A stretch of 64,000 nt of DNA from Mangrovimicrobium sp033283265 (GCA_033283265.1 JAWMQN010000006.1:1-64000), one strand, 5' to 3'. Counted from the stretch's first letter, positions 17,262 through 26,478 are shown. Numbers and translations: made by a program. The notes: generated by a model from the sequence alone, not told the origin.

Positions 17262-18849
17262 ATACCTAACTCGTGTTCTGCCGCTGCTGGCAGGCGTGCT
17301 CTGCAGCGCATGGCCCGGATCGGCACTGGCACTGTCTTTCGAATACGGCGACTGGCAGTTCAGTGTCGACACGACCCTGGGCGCGGCAGCCCAGTGGCGC
17401 ACGGAGTCCCGCGACAAGCGGGCAACGGACGACCCCTTCGACCTCTACCTCAACTTTGACGATGGCAATAATAACTTCGACCCGGGACTGGTGTCGGCCA
17501 GGGGAAGCTTCATCCTGGAACTGGCTGCGGTGTATGGGGACCTTTCCTTCTTCCTGCGCAGCGACGGGCTCTACGACACGGTCTACGAGAACAGCAAGTC
17601 CGACATGTCCGCGCTGAATTACTTCAGCTACAACGGCGCCCTGGTCAACGGCGGGCAGGTCGAGCGCGGTGACTACCCGGACGGCACCCGCGACGAGCAC
17701 GGCAAGCGCCTGCGCCTGCTGGAAGCCTTCGCCAACTACCAGTTCGAACTCGGCGAACGCCTGGGCAGCATACGCCTCGGCAGCCAGGTCATCGCCTGGG
17801 GCGAGGCGACGATCTACCAGGGGGTGAACACCCTGCAGAACCCCATTGACGGCGGCGCGGCCCTGTCGCCGGGGGTCGAGGCGAAGGAGATATTCCTCCC
17901 CACCTCGGCGCTGGACCTGAAAATCGACCTCACCAGCAGCCTCGGCGCCGAGGTCTATTACAAGCTGGACTGGGTCCGGACGACGCAGCCGGGGGTGGGC
18001 AGCTTTCTCAGTAACTCGGACTTTACCGGCCCGGGCGCGCAGCGCATCCTGCTCGGCCCTGCGGGCACCGGCGAGGTGAGAGGGGCGGACAAGCCCGGCA
18101 ACAGCGGCCAGTGGGGGGCGGCCCTGCGCTACCTGACGGAGGGCGGCACCAATTTCACCCTCAGTTACAACAACAACCACGCTAACGCGCCCGGCAGCCG
18201 GATCGTCTTCGATCCGGTCGGCGGCAGCTACAGCCGCGAGGTCTATCTCGAGGACATCGAGTTCTGGCAGTTCAGTGTCGCCACCAATCTCGGCGAGGCG
18301 CTGGTCTACGCGGACATCGCCTATTCGGACAATGCGCCCTTTGTCGACCAGAGCCCCTACCTCAACCAGCGCGGGCAACTGGTCGCGGCGGACCTGAGCC
18401 GGGGCAACTACCGGCAGCTGGTGTTGGGCATGACCGACGTCTACACCGCCTTCCCCTGGCTCTCCCGGCAGATCGCCCTGACCGCGGAAGTCCTCTACCA
18501 GAGCAACAACCTGGGCGAGGGCGACAAGAGGGGGACGCCCTACATCGTCACCGACGACGCCTGGGGCTACCAGGCGCTGGCAGTGCTCAGGTATTTCTCG
18601 GTGCTGCCGGGCATGGACGTGGATGTGACGTTGAGTTTCCGCCAGGACGTCGACGGCTTCGGTGCAACCGTCATGAAGAACAACCTGATCGAGGGGCAGA
18701 AGTGGGCGTCGATCGGCGCCAATGCCCTGTATCTCACCAACTGGGAATTCGCGGCCAAGTACTCGTTCTATTTCGGCAACGACGATCGCGACGAACCGGT
18801 GCTCAGCGACCGCGACAACCTCGCGCTGAGCGTAAAATACAAGTTCTGA
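17254..18849 (+). CDS. DUF1302 outer-membrane protein
   Basis: A 531-residue exported protein with a signal peptide of about 26 residues. Long alternating beta-strand sequence follows and ends in Val-Lys-Tyr-Lys-Phe, a typical terminal aromatic of outer-membrane barrels. It matches the DUF1302 family, which is almost always next to DUF1329, as here. The start overlaps the RND gene, so it is translationally coupled. The family is linked to handling of hydrophobic compounds, but its biochemical role is unknown. Confidence 0.88.
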   Translation: MHEYLTRVLPLLAGVLCSAWPGSALALSFEYGDWQFSVDTTLGAAAQWRTESRDKRATDDPFDLYLNFDDGNNNFDPGLVSARGSFILELAAVYGDLSFFLRSDGLYDTVYENSKSDMSALNYFSYNGALVNGGQVERGDYPDGTRDEHGKRLRLLEAFANYQFELGERLGSIRLGSQVIAWGEATIYQGVNTLQNPIDGGAALSPGVEAKEIFLPTSALDLKIDLTSSLGAEVYYKLDWVRTTQPGVGSFLSNSDFTGPGAQRILLGPAGTGEVRGADKPGNSGQWGAALRYLTEGGTNFTLSYNNNHANAPGSRIVFDPVGGSYSREVYLEDIEFWQFSVATNLGEALVYADIAYSDNAPFVDQSPYLNQRGQLVAADLSRGNYRQLVLGMTDVYTAFPWLSRQIALTAEVLYQSNNLGEGDKRGTPYIVTDDAWGYQALAVLRYFSVLPGMDVDVTLSFRQDVDGFGATVMKNNLIEGQKWASIGANALYLTNWEFAAKYSFYFGNDDRDEPVLSDRDNLALSVKYKF

Positions 18850-18865
18850 CCGGAGGTAAGCGCCA

Positions 18866-20260
18866 ATGCCTAGCAGATACTGCAACTCCGCCGCCGCCTT
18901 CTTTCTGGTATCCGGCCTGCTGCTCGCACCGGGCCTGCTGCGGGCCGCGGTGCCGGAGGAAGAGGCGCAGCGGCTGGGCGGCGACCTGACGCCCTTCGGC
19001 GCAGAGGTCGCCGGCAATGCCGACGGCAGTATTCCGGCCTGGACGGGAAAATGGCTGGGCGTGCCGCCGGGCCTGCAATACAGCGGCCCCGGCTCCAAGC
19101 CGCCCGACCCCTACGCCGGCGAGCAGGCGCTGTTCTCCATCACTGCGCAGAACTACCGGCAGTACCTCGAGCACCTGTCGGACGGGCAGGCCGCCATGTT
19201 CGAGCGCTACCCCACCTTTCGCATGGATATCTATCCATCGCACCGGGATTTCGCCTACCAGCCGCGAATGATCGACAAGGCCGCCTGGAACGCCCGGCAC
19301 ACGGAACTGAGCGGCGATGCCGAGGCGATCCGGCACTACACCGGCGGCATCGCCTTTCCCATCCCCGCCGGCCCCGAGGAAATTCTCTGGAATACCCGCA
19401 CCAACTACTGCCACGACACCATGGGCGGTGTCTCCGAGGGCTGGGGCGTGTTTGCCAACGGCGAGCGCGCGCACGAAGCCAACGACTACGTCCAGTCCAT
19501 TCCCTTCAACAACCCCGACAACCCCATTCCCACCACCGAGGAGACGGTGGGTGAATATATCTCCTTCGCTTACGGTGGGCGGCTGGCGCCGCCGCGGCAG
19601 AAGGGGGAGGTGACCGTGGCCCAGGAGCCGATCGACTACAAGAACAACTCGCGCAACGCCTGGCAGTACCGGCCGGATACGCGCCGGGTGCGCAAGGCGC
19701 CGGCCATCGGCTACGACAACCCCGATGGCCCCGGCGGCCTGCAGACCATCGACGACCACGAGGGCTTCAACGGCGCCCTGGACCGCTTTACCTACAGCCT
19801 GCTCGGCAAGCGGGAAATCTATATTCCCTACCACACCTGGGCCTTCAACGACCCGGCGCAGGGCGACCTCGACAGCCGCCTGAGCGTCAACCACGCCAAC
19901 CCCGACTTCCTGCGCTTCGAACTGCACCGGGTCTGGGTGGTGGAGGGCACGCTCGCCCCGGGCAAGCGCCACGCCTACAGCAAGCGCCGCTGGTATATCG
20001 ACGAGGACAGCTGGAACTTCGTCCTGTCGGAAAACTTCGACAGCCGCGGCAACCTCTGGCGGGTCGGCTTCTTCACCTCGGAGTACCAGTACGATATCCA
20101 GTGCTATGCCAAGCACACGGTGTTCTTCCACGACCTGCCTTCCGGCCACTACATGGCGCGCTGGGTCACGCTGGAGCGCGACGAGGTCGACTACACCATG
20201 CCCTACCGGGACATGGGCTATTTCACCCCGGAGTACCTGCGCAAGAGTGTGCGGCGCTAG
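18866..20260 (+). CDS. DUF1329 periplasmic/outer-membrane lipid-related protein
   Basis: A 464-residue protein with a signal peptide of about 28 residues, then the DUF1329 family opening: a Leu-Gly-Gly-Asp-Leu-Thr-Pro-Phe-Gly-Ala segment and Gly-x-Ile-Pro-Ala-Trp-Thr-Gly. DUF1329 proteins share a fold with LolB/LolA-type lipoprotein and lipid carriers according to family knowledge. The gene lies 16 bases after DUF1302 with a GGAGG site and ends the four-gene operon. Together with the MMPL exporter, this set probably moves a hydrophobic molecule to or through the outer membrane. Confidence 0.88.
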   Translation: MPSRYCNSAAAFFLVSGLLLAPGLLRAAVPEEEAQRLGGDLTPFGAEVAGNADGSIPAWTGKWLGVPPGLQYSGPGSKPPDPYAGEQALFSITAQNYRQYLEHLSDGQAAMFERYPTFRMDIYPSHRDFAYQPRMIDKAAWNARHTELSGDAEAIRHYTGGIAFPIPAGPEEILWNTRTNYCHDTMGGVSEGWGVFANGERAHEANDYVQSIPFNNPDNPIPTTEETVGEYISFAYGGRLAPPRQKGEVTVAQEPIDYKNNSRNAWQYRPDTRRVRKAPAIGYDNPDGPGGLQTIDDHEGFNGALDRFTYSLLGKREIYIPYHTWAFNDPAQGDLDSRLSVNHANPDFLRFELHRVWVVEGTLAPGKRHAYSKRRWYIDEDSWNFVLSENFDSRGNLWRVGFFTSEYQYDIQCYAKHTVFFHDLPSGHYMARWVTLERDEVDYTMPYRDMGYFTPEYLRKSVRR

Positions 20261-20268
20261 GGCGGGAC

Positions 20269-21408
20269 TCAGAACCCCGCCAGCCGCGCAAAGCGGTCGC
20301 GGTGGAAGGCGCGGTTGCCGTAGAGCGCTTCCAGCACCCGCGCGCGCTTGAGGTAGAAGCCCGCGTCGAATTCGTCGGTCATGCCGATGCCGCCGTGGAC
20401 CTGGATCAGCTCGCAGGACATGGCGTGGAGAAACTCCCCGGCCTGCACCTGGGCCACGGCGCAGAGCGCGGCGCTGTCATCGGCCCGGTCGTCGATGCCC
20501 TTGAGGGCGGCCTCGACGCAGGAGCGGGCGAGTTCCATCTGGCTGTACAGTTCCGCCGCGCGATGCCCGAGGGCCTGGAAGGAGCCGATGAGCTTGCCGA
20601 ACTGCCTGCGGGTCTTGAGATACTCGAGGGTCATGTCGAAGGCCCGGGCGCCACAGCCGAGCATCTCCGCCGCCAGCCCCGCCCGGGCCCGGTCGAGCAG
20701 GGGCTCCAGCACGGCGGCGCCGTGATCGACCTCGCCCAGCACCGCGTCGGCTGTCACCGCCACCGTGTCGAAGCGGACAGCGGCGTAGCCCCGGCTGTCG
20801 ATGGTCTGCAGCGCCGCGCGTTGCAGCCCCGCGCTGTCGGCGCACACCAGGAAGAGGGTGAGTCCGTCTGCATCACCCACCTTGCCCGAGGTGCGCGCGG
20901 CAACGACAAAGGTATCGGCGGCCATGCCCTCGGGCACGAAGGTCTTGGCGCCGTGCAGGGTATAGCCCGGTGCGGAGGCTGTCGCAGTCAGCCCAATTTG
21001 CGCAAGCGGCTGATGCCGCGGCCCCTCGTCTATGGCCAGGGTGACGATGGACGCGCCGTCGGCAATGGCCGGCAGGTAGCGCTGCTGCTGCTCGCGGCTG
21101 CCGCCCAGCAGCAGGGCGGAGGCGCCGACCAGCCCGGAGGCAAACAGCGGTGAGGCGACCAGTTGCCTGCCAAGCTGCTCCAGCACCAGGCCAAAGCCCT
21201 GGTAGTCGAGGCCGGAACCGCCGCAGGACTCGGGAATGACAATACCCGCCCAGCCCATCGCCGCGATGGCCTGCCAGGTCGATTCCTCGTAGCCCAGTAC
21301 GGCGCCGGAATCGCGCATCCGGCGAAAGCCGGAGACCGGGCACTGGTCGCGGGTCCAGGCCTCGGCCTGGTCGCGCAGCATGCTCTGGATTTCATTCAAT
21401 ACGGCCAT
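20269..21408 (-). CDS. acyl-CoA dehydrogenase, subunit of a likely heteromeric pair
   Basis: A 379-residue FAD flavoprotein of the acyl-CoA dehydrogenase family, which introduces the alpha-beta double bond in acyl-CoA breakdown. Visible features are the middle-domain Val-Ile-Pro-Glu-Ser-x-Gly-Gly-Ser-Gly region, Arg-Arg-Gln-Phe-Gly in the C-terminal helical domain, and a Val-His-Gly-Gly-Ile-Gly-Met-Thr-Asp-Glu end. It starts 6 bases after the other dehydrogenase gene. Adjacent, divergent ACAD pairs like this form alpha2-beta2 enzymes in steroid side-chain breakdown (ChsE1/ChsE2 type), so a bulky substrate is likely. Confidence 0.85.
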   Translation of the reverse strand: MAVLNEIQSMLRDQAEAWTRDQCPVSGFRRMRDSGAVLGYEESTWQAIAAMGWAGIVIPESCGGSGLDYQGFGLVLEQLGRQLVASPLFASGLVGASALLLGGSREQQQRYLPAIADGASIVTLAIDEGPRHQPLAQIGLTATASAPGYTLHGAKTFVPEGMAADTFVVAARTSGKVGDADGLTLFLVCADSAGLQRAALQTIDSRGYAAVRFDTVAVTADAVLGEVDHGAAVLEPLLDRARAGLAAEMLGCGARAFDMTLEYLKTRRQFGKLIGSFQALGHRAAELYSQMELARSCVEAALKGIDDRADDSAALCAVAQVQAGEFLHAMSCELIQVHGGIGMTDEFDAGFYLKRARVLEALYGNRAFHRDRFARLAGF

Positions 21409-21414
21409 GGCGCT

Positions 21415-22629
21415 TCAATCTTTCTGCGTGGTTTCAGGCAGTCCGAGGACATTCTTGGCAATGATGTTGTTCTGGATCTCGTAGGAGCCGCCGTAGATCG
21501 AGGTGGCCTTGCTGAACAGCCAGTCCTGCACGGCGCCGAGTTCCTCCGCGCTGTAGGCCTCGCCCTTCCAGCCGAGACCCTGGCTGCCCATGATCTCCAG
21601 GGTCAGTTCGAGGCGCTCCTGGCCGACACTGGTCGCCGAGTTCTTGAGTATGGAGACCGCGGCGGAAACCCCCTGGCCGGCCTTCGCTTCCCCGGCGACA
21701 CGGGCCGCGGTGAGGGCGTGGGCCCGGGCGCGGATCAGGTGCGCGGCGATGCGTGCGCGCAGGTCGCTGTCCGCCAGCGTACCGTCGTCGTTGAGGCCGA
21801 CGTAGCGTTTCGCCAGGTCTTCGAGCGGGGTCGGCTGGGTGGCCCGGGCGGAGCCGAACGGGCCGGCCTGGCTGCGGCGCTCGTGCTCCAGCAGGCGTTT
21901 GACCACGCCCCAGCCGGCGTTGAGTTCGCCGAGTACCTCGCCCTTGTCGGCGCGGGCGTCGTTGAAGAACATCTCGCAAAAGGGTGAGGCGCCGGAAATC
22001 AGGCGAATGGGGCGGGTCTCGACGCCCGGCTGGTCCATCGGCAGCAGCACCAGGCTCAGCCCCTGGCGTTTCGGCGCGCCGGCATCCGTGCGCACCAGGG
22101 CCGCGCACCACTGGGAGACGTCGGCGCCGGAGGTCCAGACCTTCTGCCCGTTCAGTGCGAAATGGTCGCCGCGGTCCTCGGCCCGGGTGGCCAGGGAGGC
22201 GAGGTCCGAGCCCGCGTTGGGCTCCGACAGCCCGAGGCACCAGCGCACCTCGCCGCGGGCGATTCCCGGCAGGTGGCGCTGCTTCTGTTTCTCGCTGCCG
22301 AAATCGAGGAGGGTGGGGCCGACCATGGTCAGGCCCATGCCGGTGAGGATCGTCAGCGGGTTGAAGGCGCCGGCCCTGGCCAGCTCCTGTTGCAGGATGT
22401 TCTCCCCGGCGGCGGGCAGTTCCGCGCCGCCGTAGATTTTCGGCCAGGAGGGCGCGCCCCAGCCCTGTTCGCTGAGGCGGGCGATCCACAGCGCGAGATC
22501 CGCGTCGAGGGCCGCGTCGGCATAACCCGTATCCTCCATGCCCAGGCTTTTACCCCTGAGCGAGGGCGGGAAATTTTCCGCGATCCAGCCTCGCACCTGC
22601 GTGCGGAAGGCATCCGGCTCGAATTGCAT
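21415..22629 (-). CDS. acyl-CoA dehydrogenase, second subunit
   Basis: A 404-residue acyl-CoA dehydrogenase. The middle domain has the flavin-binding Leu-Ser-Glu-Pro-Asn-Ala-Gly-Ser-Asp motif and Trp-Thr-Ser-Gly-Ala. The C-terminal domain ends with a Gly-Gly-Ser-Tyr-Glu-Ile-Gln-Asn-Asn-Ile segment, the nucleotide-contact region of the family. It is the first gene of the two-gene ACAD operon. A 21-base inverted repeat lies just upstream (22660-22680), probably its operator. Substrate specificity cannot be read from sequence. Confidence 0.88.
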   Translation of the reverse strand: MQFEPDAFRTQVRGWIAENFPPSLRGKSLGMEDTGYADAALDADLALWIARLSEQGWGAPSWPKIYGGAELPAAGENILQQELARAGAFNPLTILTGMGLTMVGPTLLDFGSEKQKQRHLPGIARGEVRWCLGLSEPNAGSDLASLATRAEDRGDHFALNGQKVWTSGADVSQWCAALVRTDAGAPKRQGLSLVLLPMDQPGVETRPIRLISGASPFCEMFFNDARADKGEVLGELNAGWGVVKRLLEHERRSQAGPFGSARATQPTPLEDLAKRYVGLNDDGTLADSDLRARIAAHLIRARAHALTAARVAGEAKAGQGVSAAVSILKNSATSVGQERLELTLEIMGSQGLGWKGEAYSAEELGAVQDWLFSKATSIYGGSYEIQNNIIAKNVLGLPETTQKD

Positions 22630-22659
22630 ACGGCCACCTGGTATTGGTTATTCTGGCAA

Positions 22660-22680
22660 GACAAATGCTAACGATTTGTC
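22660..22680. promoter_or_regulatory. inverted repeat GACAAAT-N7-ATTTGTC, probable TetR-type operator
   Basis: A perfect 7-base inverted repeat around GCTAACG, about 30 bases upstream of the acyl-CoA dehydrogenase operon. The size and spacing suit a TetR-family repressor. The core CTAACGA also occurs, in reverse-complement form as TCGTTAG, in the P450 promoter region at 25231-25237. Confidence 0.55.
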
Positions 22681-22727
22681 AGTTTTTAATCCATGCCCGG
22701 GGACGCCGCAGTCGCCGCCCCCCGCCG

Positions 22728-24023
22728 TTACGCAGTCCCCCCGGCCCCGGCTGCCCGGCCCGATGCCTGCAGCGGTCCCGAGCCCGGCCCCGGCAGCAGG
22801 CAGGAGATGACCAGGCCGGCGAGCAGCACCCAGATGATCAGTTCGAAGCCGGCGATATAGCTGCCGCTGCGGTCGTAGAGGTGCCCGCCGAGCGGCCCGG
22901 GGATCACGTTGAAGACCATGAGGATCAGGGCCATGCCACCCTGGGCCCTGCCGAAGGCGGCGGGACCGAAGGTCGCGCCGATCAGCGTCGCCCAGACCGG
23001 CATGATGCCGCCCGCGGCGAGGCCGATCAGGGCGGCGACCGGGGGCAGGTAGCGCGGCGCACCCAGCAGCAGGTAGACACCCAGCGCCATCAGGGCGCAG
23101 ATCGCACAGAGTACCCGGCGTGGGCTGAACACATCGTTGAGCCAGCCGGCGAGGAATTTGCCGAAGAAGGCCGCGCCCGAGTAGTAGGACAGCAGCAGGG
23201 CGCTGGACTGCATCGACAGGCCGCTCTCCCTGGCGAAGGGCACCAGGTAGGTGATCAGCATGATGGAGGAGAAATTCACCGTTGCCATGGCCATGGCGAT
23301 GATCCAGAACTCGCGGCGCGCCAGCAGCGCCCTGAAGCCGGTTTCCGCAGCGCCCCCGCTGCGCCGGTCCTGGTGGCTGATCGCCGCCGGCGACGGTGGC
23401 AGGCCGTCGGGATATTGCCCCATGTCCGCCGGTCTGGCGCGGGCGATAAACCAGGCCGAGGGCAGCAGTGTCAGGGCGACGAAGGCACCCAGCAGCAGCG
23501 TCGTCAGCCGCCAGTCGAACAGGGCGAAGAGTTCCGCGGCGATCGGCGGCACCAGGAAGCCGCCGACCGACATGCCCGCGGCGGAGAGGCCGATGGCCAA
23601 CCCGCGCCGGCGCTCGAACCACTGCACCAGCAAGCCGTTGGCCGCGACAAAGCCGATCATCGCCGAGCCGGGCCCCAGCAGCAGCGAACAGGCCAGTGCG
23701 CCCTGCAGCAGGCTGGTCGCCTGGGACAGGGCAAAAAAGCCCAGGGCGAAGAGCGCGGCGCCCAGGGTCATGATGAGCCGCACATGGCCCCGGTCGATGA
23801 AATGGCCGACGACGGGACTGAGTACGGAACCCATCAGGATGAAGATCGCCGGCGCCCAGCCGAGTTGCCCGGGGGTGGCGGAGAACGCTGTGGAGAGCGG
23901 TTCGATGTAGAGCCCGATCAGGGAGATGGTGAAGCTCGCGGAAACCAGCTGCCCCAGCGCGGTCAGGTAGAGGATTTTCCAGCCGTGAAAGGACCCGTTC
24001 GAGGCGGCGGGAGGCGCTGTCAC
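22728..24023 (-). CDS. MFS transporter
   Basis: A 431-residue, 12-helix major-facilitator protein. It has the typical helix 2-3 loop (Gly-His-Phe-Ile-Asp-Arg-Gly-His-Val-Arg) and a central cytoplasmic loop. Overall it resembles the monocarboxylate/oxalate-formate branch (Gly-Trp start of helix 1). It overlaps the P450 gene stop by four bases (ATGA), so transporter and monooxygenase are made together. It probably moves the P450 substrate or product. The direction of transport is unknown. Confidence 0.85.
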   Translation of the reverse strand: MTAPPAASNGSFHGWKILYLTALGQLVSASFTISLIGLYIEPLSTAFSATPGQLGWAPAIFILMGSVLSPVVGHFIDRGHVRLIMTLGAALFALGFFALSQATSLLQGALACSLLLGPGSAMIGFVAANGLLVQWFERRRGLAIGLSAAGMSVGGFLVPPIAAELFALFDWRLTTLLLGAFVALTLLPSAWFIARARPADMGQYPDGLPPSPAAISHQDRRSGGAAETGFRALLARREFWIIAMAMATVNFSSIMLITYLVPFARESGLSMQSSALLLSYYSGAAFFGKFLAGWLNDVFSPRRVLCAICALMALGVYLLLGAPRYLPPVAALIGLAAGGIMPVWATLIGATFGPAAFGRAQGGMALILMVFNVIPGPLGGHLYDRSGSYIAGFELIIWVLLAGLVISCLLPGPGSGPLQASGRAAGAGGTA

Positions 24024-25204
24024 GCGCTGCGTCCCGCGGTATCCCAGGCGATCTTCAGGCTGTCGGGGCCGCGGATCACCACGCCGGTGACATTCGCTTC
24101 TTCCAGCAGGCGGGGGTTGGGCAGCCGCCGCAACAGCACCTCGAGTGCGACCTGCAGCTCGCCGCGGGCGAGGAAGGCGCCGAGGCAGAGATGGCGTCCC
24201 AGGCCAAAGGCGATCTGCTCCGCCGGCTTGCGGTCGAGCCGCCAGGCGTCGGGATCGCTGAACACGGCCGGGTCGCGATTGGCTGTCGGCAGGGCCAGCT
24301 TGAGCACCGTATCGGCGGGAATGCGGATCCCGCAGAGCTCCACCTCGGCGACGGTGATCCGCGGCTCGATACCCACGGCGGATTCCCAGCGCAGGGTCTC
24401 CTCGACCGCCCAGTAGCGGTCCTCCTCACTGGCCAGCAGGCGGGGCCAGGTTGCCGGCTGCTGCAGCACCGCGTACATCAGGCTGCCCAGCGCCTGCCAG
24501 GTGGTGTCGACGCCTGCCGGGAACAGCAGGCGCAGGAAGCTGAGAATTTCCTCCTCGTCCAGCTGCTGGCCCTCGACCCGCTCGGTTACCAGGGCGGAGA
24601 GCAGGTCGTCGCCGGGCTGCCGGCGGCGCTGCTCGACCAGCGGCAGGACGTATTCGGTGAACTCGGCGTAGGCCTTCCTGCCGCCCTCGGGGTTGGTGTC
24701 CAGCGACAGCATGTCCACCGCCCAGGCCGCCATGCGGTCCTCGTCTTCCGCGGGAATCCCCAGCAGGCGGCAGGTGACGCGCATGGGGTACTTGCGGGCG
24801 AAGTCGTGCATCAGGTCCATCTCGCCGCGGGGCAGGAGTTCGTCGAGCAGGTCCTCGGCGATCGGGCGCAGGATCGGCTCGACATAGGTCGGTATGACTT
24901 TCTTGCGGAAGGCCGGCGTGACCAGCGAGCGCTTCAGGGTGTGCTCGGCGCCGTCGTAGCCCTGGATGTTCGGGCCCATGAAGGGGAAGGTGGCCGGCGC
25001 GAAAATCTTCGACTTGGAAAAGTACTTCTCCTCGCGCAGGGCGCGGTAGACATCGGCGTAGCGCAGCAGCAGGTAGGCCTGGCCGTCCCAGGCGATGCCG
25101 GCCTGTTCGCGCAGGGGGCTGAGGATCTCGTGGTAGCGATGCTTCAGGTCAGCCGAATCGACGACGGGCACCCGCGGGTCGGGGAGGGGAGCGTTCATTG
25201 GCAC
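24020..25204 (-). CDS. cytochrome P450 (class I, bacterial)
   Basis: A 394-residue soluble P450 monooxygenase. The I-helix has Ala-Gly-Val-Asp-Thr-Thr (230-235), the K-helix Glu-Glu-Thr-Leu-Arg-Trp (268-273), and the heme loop Phe-Gly-Leu-Gly-Arg-His-Leu-Cys-Leu-Gly (333-342) with axial Cys340. Length is normal. No ferredoxin or ferredoxin reductase gene is next to it, so electrons must come from partners elsewhere. Context (MFS, paired acyl-CoA dehydrogenases) suggests hydroxylation of a terpenoid, steroid or fatty substrate before beta-oxidation. Confidence 0.93.
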   Translation of the reverse strand: MPMNAPLPDPRVPVVDSADLKHRYHEILSPLREQAGIAWDGQAYLLLRYADVYRALREEKYFSKSKIFAPATFPFMGPNIQGYDGAEHTLKRSLVTPAFRKKVIPTYVEPILRPIAEDLLDELLPRGEMDLMHDFARKYPMRVTCRLLGIPAEDEDRMAAWAVDMLSLDTNPEGGRKAYAEFTEYVLPLVEQRRRQPGDDLLSALVTERVEGQQLDEEEILSFLRLLFPAGVDTTWQALGSLMYAVLQQPATWPRLLASEEDRYWAVEETLRWESAVGIEPRITVAEVELCGIRIPADTVLKLALPTANRDPAVFSDPDAWRLDRKPAEQIAFGLGRHLCLGAFLARGELQVALEVLLRRLPNPRLLEEANVTGVVIRGPDSLKIAWDTAGRSA

Positions 25205-25221
25205 CTCGAACGGTAGTGAAA

Positions 25222-25237
25222 AATAATTATTCGTTAG
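25222..25237. promoter_or_regulatory. palindromic AT-rich site upstream of the P450 operon
   Basis: The perfect palindrome AATAATTATT (25222-25231) is followed by TCGTTAG and another TTATT. The block lies 18-35 bases before the P450 start and shares its CTAACGA core (minus strand) with the operator-like repeat at 22660-22680, hinting at one regulator for both operons. Confidence 0.35.
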
Positions 25238-25389
25238 TTATTCCACCGTCGGGATAGTACAGGCTTTCTCCGGCGCCGACAAAAAGTTGCGTGGGGAAAG
25301 TCACGCTGCCGCGCCCTGCAGCAGCGCAGCCGGGTTTTTATCGGGGCGGGCGGAGGCCTCGGCAGGGGAGGGGGGCTTGCGGGCCCGGC

Positions 25390-26478
25390 TTACTCTTCGT
25401 CGTAATGCCAGTCGGCCGGGTCGCTGTAGAGATATTGCGCGCTTGCCGGCACCTGCTCGCCGGCGGGCTCCGCGGGCCGGGTATCCGCGGGATCAGCCAT
25501 CACCTCCTGCAGGACGTCCAGTGCTTCGTCGGCCGGCTCTGCCTCCGCCGCCGCGGTCGGCGCTGGCTCCTCCGCCACGAGGGGGATGGCCGGCTCCGGC
25601 GCGGCCGCCGGCTCGGCGACCGGCGCACTGGCCGTCTCCCCGGCCTGGCCCGGATCGCCGGGGGGCGCGGATACCGCTGCCGCGGGCTCGCTGCTGGCGG
25701 CTTGCGGCGGCGGGGTCTCGGCCGGGGAGTCCTGCGCCGGGGCGGCGGGCGCCAGGGTGTAGGTCTGGAAATCGAGGGCTGCGCCCGCCGGCTGCGGGCC
25801 GTCTGCGGGCAGTATCGGGCCCTCCCGTAGAATTATGCCGGCCGCTGTATCCTGCGCCGGCGCGCCCGCCGCGGTGAACTCGCCGGCGAGTACCGCCTCG
25901 GCCGGATCAGCGATCACTTCCGGGCTGGCGGGTTCGGCCGCAATCTCCGCGGGCGGAAGCGCCGGTTGCAGCCCGGCCAGGGTGTTGCTCACCGCGCCGA
26001 AGAAGCGCTGGTAGAAGCCGGTGTCCTCGATGGTGTCTTCGGAGACCTTGACCAGGGAGTCGGCGCTCTGGCCGATGGGCAGGGAGATCGAGCCGACGGC
26101 GCTGACGCCGACGCTGGCGGAGCTGCTGCTCTTCTTCAATGCGTAGGTGGTGAGCAGCCCGGTGGCGAACACGGTGCTGCCGGCGTTCTCCGGCAGGCAG
26201 ACGATGTTCATCTCGATGAAGGTGTTGGGCTTGTCCTCCCGCTTGACCGCCTTGCGGGCCTTGACGCCGTCGCTGTTGGCGGTCTCGATCAGGTAGCCCT
26301 GGCCCAGCAGGACGCGGCGGGCGCTCTCGCAGGCCGGTTCGACCCCGGCCTGCATGCGTTTCTTGAAGGGGCTGTCGTCGGCAAACTTCTCGTCGCTGTA
26401 GACAGCCCTGTGGCTGCTGCAGGCGGCGACCAGTGTCGTGCTGGCAATCAGTAACAGGATGTGCAGTTGGTACTTCAT
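25390..26478 (-). CDS. DUF2242-type lipoprotein with a long Ala/Pro/Glu-rich tail
   Basis: A 362-residue predicted lipoprotein. The signal peptide ends in the lipobox Leu-Val-Ala-Ala-Cys (Cys20). Residues about 30-165 form the conserved domain, which I match to DUF2242 (segments Ala-Arg-Arg-Val-Leu-Leu-Gly-Gln-Gly-Tyr and Val-Lys-Ala-Arg-Lys-Ala). From about residue 170 the chain is low-complexity Ala/Pro/Glu, unstructured and acidic, ending near Tyr-Asp-Glu-Glu. Function is unknown. The flexible tail could span the periplasm or contact peptidoglycan. Confidence 0.7.
   Translation of the reverse strand: MKYQLHILLLIASTTLVAACSSHRAVYSDEKFADDSPFKKRMQAGVEPACESARRVLLGQGYLIETANSDGVKARKAVKREDKPNTFIEMNIVCLPENAGSTVFATGLLTTYALKKSSSSASVGVSAVGSISLPIGQSADSLVKVSEDTIEDTGFYQRFFGAVSNTLAGLQPALPPAEIAAEPASPEVIADPAEAVLAGEFTAAGAPAQDTAAGIILREGPILPADGPQPAGAALDFQTYTLAPAAPAQDSPAETPPPQAASSEPAAAVSAPPGDPGQAGETASAPVAEPAAAPEPAIPLVAEEPAPTAAAEAEPADEALDVLQEVMADPADTRPAEPAGEQVPASAQYLYSDPADWHYDEE

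Noticed and set aside
17266..19098. 610-codon minus-strand frame
   Set aside because: Antisense to the DUF1302/DUF1329 genes; no family features.
22644..24416. 590-codon plus-strand frame
   Set aside because: It covers the MFS and P450 genes on the opposite strand and reads as low-complexity Arg/Gln/Gly-rich sequence.
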